Shown here piece after piece: positions 1-6,507 of a DNA stretch of 16,102 bases. The stretch's first letter is position 1; each line of letters opens with the position of its first letter. The notes beneath the pieces are model-generated. The model was not told the origin of the DNA. It did no database searches and worked only from the letters and a program-made list of their open reading frames with translations. The stretch is from NCBI GenBank assembly GCA_003506635.1, contig DNZB01000120.1, forward strand, positions 1 through 16,102. Direction: 5' to 3'. This stretch comes from Parvularcula sp. Its GTDB lineage: Bacteria > Pseudomonadota > Alphaproteobacteria > Caulobacterales > Parvularculaceae. The position numbers were made by a program, and so were the translations under genes.

Positions 1-242
1 TCGCGGATGACGCCGGGCCCCGCCTTGGCGAGCCTGACGCCGGCGGCGTCGAGCGCGGCCGCATCGATTTCAACCCGCGGCATGCCCTCGTCATGGCCCT
101 CTTCGTTTTTGGCGTGGTCTTCGCCTTCGGCGGCCGGTTCGGAGGCGGCTTGCGCCTTGCCGTCGCCGGTCTTGCCGCAGGCGGCGAGCATCGACGCGGC
201 GCTCAAGGCGAGGATAGAAGTGATGATGGTGCGGCTATTCAT
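1..242 (-). CDS. czcB: CzcB-type RND efflux periplasmic adaptor, N-terminal part (runs off left edge)
   Basis: This is the beginning of a membrane-fusion (HlyD/CzcB family) protein, which links an inner-membrane RND pump to an outer-membrane channel for heavy-metal export. Only the first 80 codons are inside the window. The start MNSRTIITSILALSAASML is a lipoprotein signal peptide ending in the lipobox LAAC, so the protein is probably lipid-anchored in the periplasm. An acidic, His-containing linker follows (EGEDHAKNEEGHDEGMPR), then VEIDAAALDAAGVRLAKAG, a typical opening of CzcB-like adaptors. Its ATG overlaps the end of czcC by 8 bases, so the two are translationally coupled. The RND pump gene czcA would be expected beyond the left edge. 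The family call rests on the N-terminus plus context; substrate (Co, Zn, Cd or Ni) cannot be read. Confidence 0.8.
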   Translation of the reverse strand, partial: MNSRTIITSILALSAASMLAACGKTGDGKAQAASEPAAEGEDHAKNEEGHDEGMPRVEIDAAALDAAGVRLAKAGPGVIR

Positions 243-1539
243 TGGGGAACTCCTTCATGTCGGCGGGCGCGGCGAGGCGCGCGGTCAGGCGGTCGAATTC
301 GGCTCTGGCGAGATGGGCGCGGCGGAGCGCGCCGACTTCCTTGGCGCGGAAGTCGAAGAGCGCCGTCTGCGCGCTGAACACTTCGAGATAGGTGAAGGCG
401 CCGCGCCCATAGCCGGCGCGAGCATTCGAGAGCGCGGACTGAGCGCGCGGGATGACGTCGCGGCGAAGCGTTGCGGCCTCGGCGGTCGCGGCGTCGAGAA
501 CGCTGCGGGCGCGCACGATCTCGCGAGAGAGCGCAAGCTCGCCCGCTTCGCGTTCGTAGGCCGCCTGCCGGCGCTCGGCCTCGGCGCGCGCGATTGCACC
601 CCTGTTGCGATTGAAGACAGCGAGCGGCATCGACACGGAGAGAATCGCCGCTGTGTCGCGCGTCTCCCTGAGGTTTCGTACGCCGACGGAGATCGTCGGG
701 TCCTGCTTGGCGGCCGCACGCTCCAGCGCGGCGGCGGCGGCGGCGCGGTCTTCAAGCGACTTCAAGATCGCCAGGTCAGGCGAGTCGCCGCCGTCGAATG
801 ACGGATCGCCGATTCCTGCCGGCGGCGCGGCGAACCATGGCGCGGCGAGTGAGAAGTCGCGCGTTTCGAGTCCGGCGAGGAGCGCCAGTTGCTGGCGCGC
901 GAGATCGCGCTCGCGTTCGGCGCGCGCAAGATCGGACATCGCGTCAGCGGCCGCCGCCGCCGCGCTGTCGCCTGCGCCTTTCGGGTCTTTCGCCGCCTCA
1001 ACGCGGCGCACCACGCTGCGGCGCGTTTCCTCGGCGCTCGCGGCGCGGGCCCGCGCAAGGTCCGCTCCGGCTTCCGCGGCCACCGCGTCGATGAAGGCGG
1101 CTTGCGCGGTGAAAATAATGTCGAGGCGCGTGCGTTCGACAGTTCTGCCGGCGATGTCGCGTTCCGCCCCGGCGAACGCGCGACGCGCGCGCCGTTTCCC
1201 ACCGCGCTCGATCTGCTGGCCGAGGCTGTAAGTATATTCGCCGCCGCCAAATCCGCTGAAGTCGCCGCTGCCGCCGAAGTTCTCGGCTTCGATAAGAAGC
1301 TCGGGATTGGGCCGCGCGCCCGCTTGCTGGTAGGCGCCTTCGGACGCGCGAAGCCCTTCCTCGCTTGCGCGAATTATCGGCGCGGTTTCAAGAGCGCGCG
1401 CAACCGCGTCATCAATCGTCAGCGTCGATGGCGCGTTCTGCGCGTTGACGCCGCCCGCGAGCACGGAAATGAGCACGCATGCAGCAACGCCTGCTGCGAG
1501 GCGCGGCGCGGATCCGCGCCGCCATAGACACAAAAACAC
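235..1539 (-). CDS. czcC: CzcC-type outer-membrane efflux channel (TolC superfamily)
   Basis: This 434-residue outer-membrane factor is the exit duct of a CzcCBA-type tripartite metal pump. A GTG start is chosen because AGGAGG lies 6 bases upstream. Residues 1-33 form a signal peptide (cleavage near GGVNAQ). The rest is typical OEP repeat architecture: LTIDDAVARALETAPIIRA near residue 40, the ARPNPELLIEAENFGGSG motif near 75 common in CzcC proteins, and long Ala/Arg/Glu-rich helices with a second half-repeat ending near FTYLEVFSAQTALFDFRA. Length fits CzcC (about 420 residues). It follows the CzcI-like gene by about 60 bases and overlaps czcB, forming a czcI-czcC-czcB operon. Nothing in the sequence fixes the metal specificity. 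Confidence 0.88.
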   Translation of the reverse strand: MFLCLWRRGSAPRLAAGVAACVLISVLAGGVNAQNAPSTLTIDDAVARALETAPIIRASEEGLRASEGAYQQAGARPNPELLIEAENFGGSGDFSGFGGGEYTYSLGQQIERGGKRRARRAFAGAERDIAGRTVERTRLDIIFTAQAAFIDAVAAEAGADLARARAASAEETRRSVVRRVEAAKDPKGAGDSAAAAAADAMSDLARAERERDLARQQLALLAGLETRDFSLAAPWFAAPPAGIGDPSFDGGDSPDLAILKSLEDRAAAAAALERAAAKQDPTISVGVRNLRETRDTAAILSVSMPLAVFNRNRGAIARAEAERRQAAYEREAGELALSREIVRARSVLDAATAEAATLRRDVIPRAQSALSNARAGYGRGAFTYLEVFSAQTALFDFRAKEVGALRRAHLARAEFDRLTARLAAPADMKEFPNE

Positions 1540-1599
1540 AGGAATCCTCCTCGGACTGACTTCTGAACGGCGGCGGCGCGATGCCGCACGGGCGTCAGG

Positions 1600-1971
1600 T
1601 CAGGCGCGAGGGGGGCGAAAAAGACCGTCGAGATGGCTAGCGGGCGAATAACTCTCGTCGAAGGCGCCGAACAACGCGCGCGACGCCGTATAAACGACGG
1701 CGAAAGCGAGTCGCGCATCGGAGAGCTGGACATGACAGGCCGCGCCGCAATGCGTGTGGCCGGGCGTGTCCGGATGCTGATGCTGAGGAACGCCCGCATC
1801 GGGCGCGTTTGCAACTTGCGTAGCCGAAGAAGCATCGCTGCCGGCGTGCGCGGCGGCGTGGTGCATGTCCTCAGTGAGTTCAGAGACTGGCGCGACAAGG
1901 CTCCCCACCGCCAAAAACAGCGCGGCGACAAGCGCAAAGACAGCGCGAAATATCTGGACTTCACGGATCAT
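1600..1971 (-). CDS. Small His-rich secreted/membrane protein, CzcI-like, first gene of the czc operon
   Basis: This 123-residue protein has a hydrophobic N-terminal segment (residues 8-28) that is a signal peptide or anchor. A His/Cys-rich middle follows: H37, H38, H42, then H64, H66, H72, H74, C75, C79 and H80 in the stretch QHQHPDTPGHTHCGAACH. A second weakly hydrophobic region and a Pro-rich end (FRPPRA) complete it. Small His-rich proteins of this layout (CzcI, DUF2946-like) commonly open czcCBA operons and are thought to bind metal in the periplasm or modulate efflux; I infer the same here from position and composition. The purine-rich AGGAG is about 15 bases upstream of the ATG, further than usual, so the exact start is less sure than the gene. 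Confidence 0.72.
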   Translation of the reverse strand: MIREVQIFRAVFALVAALFLAVGSLVAPVSELTEDMHHAAAHAGSDASSATQVANAPDAGVPQHQHPDTPGHTHCGAACHVQLSDARLAFAVVYTASRALFGAFDESYSPASHLDGLFRPPRA

Positions 1972-2004
1972 CGATGGATCGTCTAGCTCCTTTTCCCAAA
2001 CAAA

Positions 2005-2033
2005 TCATTAGGAAATCGCATCAGGCGGGTCAC
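2005..2033 (-). promoter_or_regulatory. Candidate sigma70-like promoter for the czcI-czcC-czcB operon
   Basis: On the minus strand GTGACC (2033-2028) is followed after 17 bases by TAATGA (2010-2005), about 35 bases ahead of the czcI-like start. The match to consensus is moderate, and an ECF-type promoter elsewhere in this gap is not excluded. Confidence 0.3.
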
Positions 2034-2078
2034 TTTCGCGCCACGGCTCAGGACAGGGCACGACAATGAAAGCGCCCC

Positions 2079-2092
2079 TGAAGTCTGAAGTC
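2079..2092. repeat. Perfect tandem 7-mer TGAAGTC x2 flanked by CCCC and GGGG
   Basis: TGAAGTC occurs twice head to tail with no gap, bracketed by C4 (2075-2078) and G4 (2093-2096). It lies between the divergent czcI-like gene and ynfA, upstream of both. Tandem direct repeats are a usual layout for response-regulator sites; that role here is only a guess. Confidence 0.3.
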
Positions 2093-2111
2093 GGGGTTCG
2101 CGGCGGCGAAA

Positions 2112-2140
2112 TTGACATTGCAGTGCTTGCGCAATCGACA
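2112..2140 (+). promoter_or_regulatory. Candidate ynfA promoter with internal dyad
   Basis: A perfect TTGACA (-35, 2112-2117) is followed after 17 bases by a weak -10 (TCGACA, 2135-2140). Inside the spacer sits an inverted repeat ATTGC-N9-GCAAT (2117-2121 and 2131-2135) overlapping the palindrome TTGCGCAA. This could be an operator; no family is recognised. Confidence 0.35.
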
Positions 2141-2172
2141 CACTACCCCGATCAGACTTTATGGCGGAAAGT

Positions 2173-3114
2173 TCACACATGCTGAAAACGATTCCCATCT
2201 ACGCCCTCGCCGCGCTCGCTGAAATCGCCGGTTGCTTTGCTTTCTGGGCTTGGCTCCGCCTCGGCAAGTCGGCTTTCTGGATCGCGCCAGGCCTTGCATC
2301 GCTCGCGCTGTTCGCGTGGCTCCTCACCTTGATCGATTCTGCTTTCGCCGGACGCGCCTATGCGGCTTATGGCGGCGTCTACATCGCCGCCGCGCTCCTT
2401 TGGCTCTGGCTCGTCGAGGGTCACACACCGGATCGCTGGGATGTTGTCGGCGCCGTCATCACCCTCGTCGGGGCCGCGGTCATCATTTTCGGGCCGCGAC
2501 CATAGAAGAGCGCGGCGCTCGGCCAGCGCCTGGCGAATGATCTGGACCGACGAACTCATGAACAACGTGGCGAGCGCCATTGCGACGATAAGGTCGGGCC
2601 AGCGCGAACCGGTGGCCCAGACGGCGGCGCCCGCGGCCATGACCGCGACATTGCCGATCGCGTCGTTGCGCGAGCAGAGCCATACGGAGCGGACGTTCGA
2701 ATCGCCGTCGCGCCAGCGTATCAAAATGAAGACACTTGCGACATTGGCGGCGAGCGCGAGCGCACCGACGCCGCTCATAATCGGCGCTGAGGGCGCTTCG
2801 CTGCTGAAAAAGCGAGAGCCCGTCGCGACGATCACAAAGAGGGCGAACGCCGCAAGGCTCGCGCCCTTGACGAGCGAGGCCGTCGAGCGAACGCTGAGGC
2901 TGGCGCCGATAACCGCAAGGCTTAATGCGTAGGTCGCGGCATCGCCGGCAAAGTCGAGCGCGTCGGCTTGCAAGGCCTGCGACCGGCCCAGCGCCCCAGC
3001 CGTGATTTCGACCAGGAACATGCCGGCATTGATGGCGATAACGGCTATCAGCGCTCGCCGATAGTCCGGCGAGACGCCGTCGAACCCTGTTTCCTCGCAG
3101 CCGCAGCCGGACAT
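2173..3114 (-). CDS. Cation transporter, CDF/CzcD-like membrane domain, with abnormal C-terminal extension
   Basis: The first ~204 residues are a six-helix cation-diffusion-facilitator-like transporter for metal export from the cytoplasm. The N-terminus carries Cys (MSGCGCEE; C4, C6). Helix 2 has ADALDFAGD (D54-x3-D58) and helix 5 has [12 protein letters not shown], where C147-x3-D151 occupies the place of the usual His-x3-Asp metal site. No cytoplasmic C-terminal CDF domain is present, as in related short transporters of about 210 residues. From residue 204 on, the frame is antisense to ynfA and is highly charged and low-complexity, so the true protein probably ends near 2500 and the stop has been lost or shifted. 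A frame change near 2510 would end it at 2483. It is expressed from a MerR-type promoter 30 bases upstream. Confidence 0.82.
   Translation of the reverse strand: MSGCGCEETGFDGVSPDYRRALIAVIAINAGMFLVEITAGALGRSQALQADALDFAGDAATYALSLAVIGASLSVRSTASLVKGASLAAFALFVIVATGSRFFSSEAPSAPIMSGVGALALAANVASVFILIRWRDGDSNVRSVWLCSRNDAIGNVAVMAAGAAVWATGSRWPDLIVAMALATLFMSSSVQIIRQALAERRALLWSRPENDDRGPDEGDDGADNIPAIRCVTLDEPEPKERGGDVDAAISRIGASGESRIDQGEEPREQRERCKAWRDPESRLAEAEPSPESKATGDFSERGEGVDGNRFQHV
2179..2505 (+). CDS. ynfA: YnfA/UPF0060 family small inner-membrane protein
   Basis: This 108-residue protein has four predicted membrane helices and belongs to the YnfA (UPF0060) family, SMR-like small membrane proteins of uncertain transport role. 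Family signatures are [19 protein letters not shown] at the first helix, [20 protein letters not shown] in the middle and the strongly conserved [12 protein letters not shown], with [19 protein letters not shown] at the end. I chose the ATG at 2179 (MLKTIPIY) because it matches family N-termini and length; an in-frame ATG at 2161 would add six residues. The whole gene lies antisense to the tail of the neighbouring transporter reading frame. A strong -35 lies about 60 bases upstream. Confidence 0.9.
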   Translation: MLKTIPIYALAALAEIAGCFAFWAWLRLGKSAFWIAPGLASLALFAWLLTLIDSAFAGRAYAAYGGVYIAAALLWLWLVEGHTPDRWDVVGAVITLVGAAVIIFGPRP

Positions 3115-3144
3115 TTTCGACCTCCTTGCCTGGCGACGACGAGA

Positions 3145-3175
3145 TATCTAGGCTCTACAGCAACTGTAGGGTCAA
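3145..3175 (-). promoter_or_regulatory. MerR-type promoter/operator for the cation transporter (19-bp spacer)
   Basis: Reading on the minus strand: TTGACC (-35, 3175-3170), a 19-base spacer holding the dyad CTACAG-TTG-CTGTAG (3169-3155), then TAGATA (-10, 3150-3145). The overlong 19-bp spacer with a central dyad is the hallmark of promoters that MerR-family activators untwist. The transporter start follows about 30 bases downstream, and the regulator gene begins divergently at 3184, so it may also be autoregulated here. Confidence 0.88.
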
Positions 3176-3183
3176 GAGGGAAA

Positions 3184-3660
3184 ATGCAGGGCAGGAGCGA
3201 ACAGCGCGCGACGACGATCGGCGGCCTTGCGAGGGCGTCGGGCGTCAAGGTGACGACCATCCGCTATTACGAGAGCATCGGCCTCATCGGTCCGCCGGAT
3301 CGATCCGAAGGCGGCCAGCGACTTTATGACAGGAACGCCGTTGACCGGATGAATTTCATCCGACACGCGCGCGATTTGGGGTTTTCGCTCGACGCGATCC
3401 GGGAGCTGATCGCCCTGTCGTCGAACAAGGAGCGATCCTGCGCGGAGATTGATGAAATCGCACGTCGTCATGCCGCTGACATCCGTCATCGCATTAAGCG
3501 CCTGAAAGCGCTCGAACGCGAAATGGAGCGGATGATCAAGGCCTGCTCAGTCGATAAGGTCGCAGACTGCCGCGTCCTTGCCGTGCTCGCCGATCACCAT
3601 CTCTGCGCGACTCCAGTTCACGGGCGCAATGAGGAATCGGTACGCGCAAGGCGTCGCTGA
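3184..3660 (+). CDS. MerR-family metal-responsive regulator, CadR/PbrR-like
   Basis: A 158-residue transcription activator of the MerR family. The N-terminal winged helix-turn-helix is clear: TIGGLARASGVKVTTIRYYE (residues 11-30), then GLIGPPDRSEGGQRLYD. A dimerisation coiled coil covers about residues 85-120. The metal-site cysteines fit the Cd/Pb/Zn subgroup: C86 (in SCAEID), C121 and C129 (AC-SVDKVAD-CR), equivalent to the C77/C112/C119 triad of CadR and PbrR, plus an extra H139/C141 near the end. The start at 3184 is chosen because the DNA-binding domain begins there and AGAGGG precedes it; the frame is open further upstream but only across the operator. It probably controls the two flanking genes through the matched operators on each side. 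Confidence 0.92.
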   Translation: MQGRSEQRATTIGGLARASGVKVTTIRYYESIGLIGPPDRSEGGQRLYDRNAVDRMNFIRHARDLGFSLDAIRELIALSSNKERSCAEIDEIARRHAADIRHRIKRLKALEREMERMIKACSVDKVADCRVLAVLADHHLCATPVHGRNEESVRARRR

Positions 3661-3669
3661 ATGCCACGC

Positions 3670-3700
3670 TTGACCCTACAGCGGCTATAGGAGCTATCGA
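3670..3700 (+). promoter_or_regulatory. Second MerR-type promoter/operator (19-bp spacer) for the methyltransferase-like gene
   Basis: TTGACC (3670-3675), a 19-base spacer with the dyad CTACAG-CGG-CTATAG (3676-3690), then TATCGA (3695-3700). Spacing and sequence match the promoter at 3145-3175 closely (TTGACCCTACAG shared exactly). It begins 10 bases after the regulator stop codon and 32 bases before the next start, placing that gene in the same regulon. Confidence 0.85.
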
Positions 3701-3731
3701 AAGCAGCATTCGATCGCACCAGGAGGAATTT

Positions 3732-4334
3732 ATGCCGCCTGCTTGGCTTCCACTCGCCGCCATTGTCGCCGTCATTGCGGTTTCCGCCGTGCGGCTCTTC
3801 GCCGTTCAATCGGCGCATGGCGTTAAGGCCTACGGCTTCGGACGCCACGCCGAGATCCAACGTGTCGCCGAGCGAAACTGGCGCCTCGCGGTCGCGGCGA
3901 TCCTCGCCTTCGCGACAATTGCATGGCTCAGACCCGAGTGGGAACTGGCGCTTGGTCGTCCTGACTGGGCGCCGAACACGCCTATACGGTGGACGGCGAG
4001 CGCGCTGTTTCTTGTCTGTTTTTTGATCATCGCCGTGGCGCAAATCCAGATGGGCGCTTCATGGCGCATCGGCGTTCCGAAGGAGGGCCCTGGCGCTCTC
4101 GTTGCGCATGGCCTTTTCCGCTGGTCGCGCAATCCGATCTTCGTCGGCATGATCGGAACGCTGGTCGCGTTCTTTTTGTGGTCGCCGCACATCGGCACGG
4201 CGGCGGTGCTCGCGGCGACGTGGACGCTCGTTCTCATCCAAGTGCGCATCGAGGAGGAAGCGCTGCGGGAAAAGCACGGAGCCGATTACGACGCGTACGC
4301 GTCGAATGCGCCGCGCTGGTTCGGCTGGCTGTGA
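3732..4334 (+). CDS. Isoprenylcysteine carboxyl methyltransferase (ICMT)-like integral membrane protein
   Basis: This 200-residue membrane protein has about five hydrophobic segments and the C-terminal signature of the ICMT/phospholipid methyltransferase superfamily: ALVAHGLFRWSRNPIFVGM (around residues 126-144) and RIEEEALREKHGADYDAYA followed by a Trp-rich end (around 174-200). These motifs bind S-adenosylmethionine in the superfamily. Bacterial members lack prenylated protein substrates and their true targets are mostly unknown. AGGAGGA lies 4 bases before the ATG. It is the sole visible gene behind the second MerR promoter, which implies metal-inducible expression and a role in metal stress, for instance membrane lipid modification; that role is inference only. 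Confidence 0.87.
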   Translation: MPPAWLPLAAIVAVIAVSAVRLFAVQSAHGVKAYGFGRHAEIQRVAERNWRLAVAAILAFATIAWLRPEWELALGRPDWAPNTPIRWTASALFLVCFLIIAVAQIQMGASWRIGVPKEGPGALVAHGLFRWSRNPIFVGMIGTLVAFFLWSPHIGTAAVLAATWTLVLIQVRIEEEALREKHGADYDAYASNAPRWFGWL

Positions 4335-4615
4335 TAGGAATTCGCCTCTGCGGCTTCTGCTGCCGACCGCAGCGGGTTCACGCTATCCCATATTTGACGT
4401 CCAGTTGAGCGCGTTTCTAGCAGCTGCAGCGATGGCCTTCAGTTCAGTCTCCGTGACCGGAAGTTCCTTAAGAATGACCTGGGTCAAATTGTGACTGGCG
4501 AATGCGGCTATTTAGGGGGTGAAAGGATGGGAGCGATGGGCTACGGATTCAGGTCAGCGAGGGGGTCCGCCGAATGGCGCGTATATCCCATCAGACCAGT
4601 TGGAGAGGTAAGCCT
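4335..4615. other. Intergenic region before the sigma-factor locus
   Basis: This 281-base gap must hold the promoter for the anti-sigma/sensor/sigma locus if that locus is self-regulated. I see no convincing sigma70 or ECF pair. A clean ribosome-binding site GGAGAGG (4602-4608) precedes the next start. A short minus-strand open stretch at 4383-4487 is discussed under rejected items. Confidence 0.5.
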
Positions 4616-4918
4616 ATGCCAAAATTGGACGCCTTGTTGCGTAAGTATAAGGAGCGCACGGAATGCGATCCTATAGCACCTGTGGAACTCAAAGTCCTCG
4701 CCCGGCTGCGAGGCAGAGAGATGGGCTCAGTCCGCGCCATTGCCGCGCGACCGGTTTTTCGGCCGACCGCAATGGCCGCAGGTTTTATTATGGGTCTCAT
4801 CGCAGTCGGTCTCGCCCCCGCCACCATTACTGCATCAGCGGCGGCGCCGGAATTGGCGGTTTTCGCGTCGGACGCCTCCAATCTTCCCTCCACATGGTTC
4901 GGCCGGACAACAAAATGA
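4616..4918 (+). CDS. cnrY: CnrY-like small membrane anti-sigma factor
   Basis: A 100-residue protein with a charged cytoplasmic N-terminus (MPKLDALLRKYKERTE), one membrane helix (about residues 51-75, TAMAAGFIMGLIAVGLA) and a short periplasmic tail (PELAVFASDASNLPSTWFG). This single-pass layout and its place directly before a CnrX-like sensor and a CnrH-like sigma factor identify it as the anti-sigma partner that holds the sigma factor at the membrane until metal is sensed. The ATG at 4616 is chosen for the GGAGAGG seven bases upstream; the frame is open 42 bases further up but without a good ribosome site. The stop overlaps the next start as ATGA (4915-4918). The N-terminus is too diverged for a firm family call on sequence alone. 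Confidence 0.75.
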   Translation: MPKLDALLRKYKERTECDPIAPVELKVLARLRGREMGSVRAIAARPVFRPTAMAAGFIMGLIAVGLAPATITASAAAPELAVFASDASNLPSTWFGRTTK

Positions 4919-5358
4919 ACTTCAAATTCGGGCCGCTGCTCTTAACGCTCGCGTTGGTGGCTTCGGCGGCCGCCGGCGGCGCTTGGGTCGGCGCACGGCT
5001 TTTGCAGCCGCAGGCCTACACCCATGAAGACTTTCACGACCGTCTCTTCGCGAAGCTGAGCCTGACGGACGCACAACGCGAATTGATGGAAACGCTGGAG
5101 CGACGTCACGCCGACGAAAACGAAGCGCTCGAATCCCGCCTCGCCGACGCCAATCGCAAACTTGCGGATCTCTTGGAACGCGAGGCCGCCTACAGCGACA
5201 ACATCGACGGCGCGATCGAAGATTTTCATAGGGCGATGCTTGCATATCAAAAAACATCCGTTCGCCATCTTTATGAAATGAGAGAAATTCTGGACCCGGC
5301 GCAACGAGACATTTTTGACAGTCATGTCGCTGAGACCCTTAGAGAATACGCGAATTAA
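4915..5358 (+). CDS. cnrX: CnrX/NccX-like periplasmic metal-sensor protein
   Basis: A 147-residue protein with an N-terminal membrane anchor (residues 5-30) and an all-helical periplasmic domain. It senses metal and relays it to the anti-sigma factor. Ligand positions known from CnrX are all present: H37 and H41 in THEDFHDRL (H-x3-H), E62 in the second helix (ETLERRH), and H118 and M122 in VRHLYEMRE (H-x3-M). The stretch between, LSLTDAQRELMETLE, aligns without gaps to my recollection of CnrX, as does EILDPAQRDIFDSH near the end. In Cupriavidus this site binds Co(II) and Ni(II). It overlaps the upstream gene by four bases and the downstream sigma gene by 35, so expression of the three is coupled. 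Confidence 0.88.
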   Translation: MNFKFGPLLLTLALVASAAAGGAWVGARLLQPQAYTHEDFHDRLFAKLSLTDAQRELMETLERRHADENEALESRLADANRKLADLLEREAAYSDNIDGAIEDFHRAMLAYQKTSVRHLYEMREILDPAQRDIFDSHVAETLREYAN

Positions 5359-5935
5359 CGTTGGCGATCGGTCCGATGCGGACCTGATGGCCGAGATCGC
5401 CGAGGGCGATCATGTTGCGTTCACGGAACTGATGGCGCGATATAAAGCGCCGCTTTTCCGGTTCATTCTTCGATATGTAGGCGTCAACAATGAGGCTGAA
5501 GACTTGTTGCAGGACGTCTTCGTGAGCGTATTTTCGAAGGCGGCGTCCTATGATCCGGCGTGGAAACTGTCGACATGGATCTACCGCATTGCGCTCAACA
5601 AATGCCGCGACTACGGCCGTAAGCAGCGATTGCGCAAATTGGTGTCATTCACCCAGCCCGAAAGCGAAGACGAGCCTGGCGCCTATGCGCCGGAGCCGGT
5701 CGATCTCGGGCCCAATGTCGAAGACATCGTTGACCGACGCCAGGAAATGAGCCGCCTCTCGGCGGCAATCGACGCCCTGCCGCATAAAATGCGAAGCGCC
5801 CTTGTTTTGCATACGATCGAAGGACGTTCGCAAATCGAGTGCTCGGAGATTCTCGGCGTCTCGCGAAAGAGCGTCGAAATGCTCGTCTATCGCGCGCGAA
5901 AAACGCTGAGAGAGAAGATGGGCTACGAAGCCTGA
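5324..5935 (+). CDS. cnrH: CnrH-like ECF RNA polymerase sigma factor
   Basis: A 203-residue sigma factor of the extracytoplasmic-function group, which redirects RNA polymerase to metal-response promoters. Region 2 is clear: HVAFTELMARYKAPLFRFI, then EAEDLLQDVFVSVF and KLSTWIYRIALNKCRDYGR. Region 4 is ALPHKMRSALVLHTIEGRS followed by CSEILGVSRKSVEMLVYRAR, a helix-turn-helix for the -35 element. The linker is acidic. The ATG at 5324 is chosen (MSLRPLEN); a TTG three codons earlier is possible. It begins inside the sensor gene. By analogy it activates its own operon and the metal efflux genes, with the czc operon in this window as the nearest candidate target. Confidence 0.9.
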   Translation: MSLRPLENTRINVGDRSDADLMAEIAEGDHVAFTELMARYKAPLFRFILRYVGVNNEAEDLLQDVFVSVFSKAASYDPAWKLSTWIYRIALNKCRDYGRKQRLRKLVSFTQPESEDEPGAYAPEPVDLGPNVEDIVDRRQEMSRLSAAIDALPHKMRSALVLHTIEGRSQIECSEILGVSRKSVEMLVYRARKTLREKMGYEA

Positions 5936-5962
5936 GCGACCGGCGGACGCCTCGACGCCTTC

Positions 5963-6343
5963 CTAAATAAATTGACGCAGCCTTTCGGCGTCGTCCTCAG
6001 GCAAACGTTCGACGATCTCGTCCTTCTTCACATCGCATTCAAAAGTTCGCACTCTGGCGCAATGTATGTCGATCAACTCGACGACTTCAATCGTCCCGAC
6101 ATCCTCGCGGATAAGACCCATTCCTTCCGAACCCGGATCCAGATAGCGATAGACGGTGAGTTTTTCTCCTAGCACGGCGCCCTCGGCGCGTCCAACGCAC
6201 ACAGCGGCTTCCATCTCGGCGGCGCGGATCACCTGGACGCGCACTAAAGCGCCATGAACAAACCCGCCGCCGGAAGAGCCGAATGCGCAGGCGCTGAGTA
6301 AGGCGCTGAAAATGAACAACGCGGCTATTGTTGAACGCTTCAT
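5963..6343 (-). CDS. Small lipoprotein of unknown function
   Basis: A 126-residue protein with a standard lipoprotein signal: MKRSTIAALFIFSALLSAC, with Cys19 as the acylation site. The mature part looks like a small beta-barrel (alternating hydrophobic strands in GALVRVQVIRAAE, AVLGEKLTVYRYL, VGTIEVVELIDIHCARVRTF), reminiscent of SH3-like or OB-type periplasmic domains. The mature chain holds three further Cys (near residues 48, 94 and 102). It converges with the sigma gene, ending 27 bases from it. No family is recognised by name; whether it belongs to the metal response is unknown. Confidence 0.75.
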   Translation of the reverse strand: MKRSTIAALFIFSALLSACAFGSSGGGFVHGALVRVQVIRAAEMEAAVCVGRAEGAVLGEKLTVYRYLDPGSEGMGLIREDVGTIEVVELIDIHCARVRTFECDVKKDEIVERLPEDDAERLRQFI

Positions 6344-6507
6344 AAGGAGCCTTTTTCAAATAGCGATTTTGGGCCCTGAGACCACCGAGCCGCAGCTCAA
6401 GCTGACAGCCCGACTTTGGTCTAAGACGCCCGCCCGCAAGAAGAATGAGGGAGGATAGAGGCTGGCCCGTATGCGATTGAAGGCCAAAAAAGCCGCGGGA
6501 GGGATTG

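Noticed and set aside
1983..2198. Minus-strand open frame of 71 codons between the czcI-like gene and ynfA
   Set aside because: It covers the divergent promoter region, has no ribosome site or recognisable features, and overlaps the ynfA start.
2968..3183. Upstream extension of the MerR-family gene by 72 codons
   Set aside because: It would run through the operator and into the antisense of the transporter; the DNA-binding domain and a ribosome site start at 3184.
4383..4487. Minus-strand TTG-started frame of 34 codons (LTQVILKELPVTETELKAIA...)
   Set aside because: Composition looks protein-like and may be a gene remnant, but there is no ATG, no ribosome site and no family match I can name.
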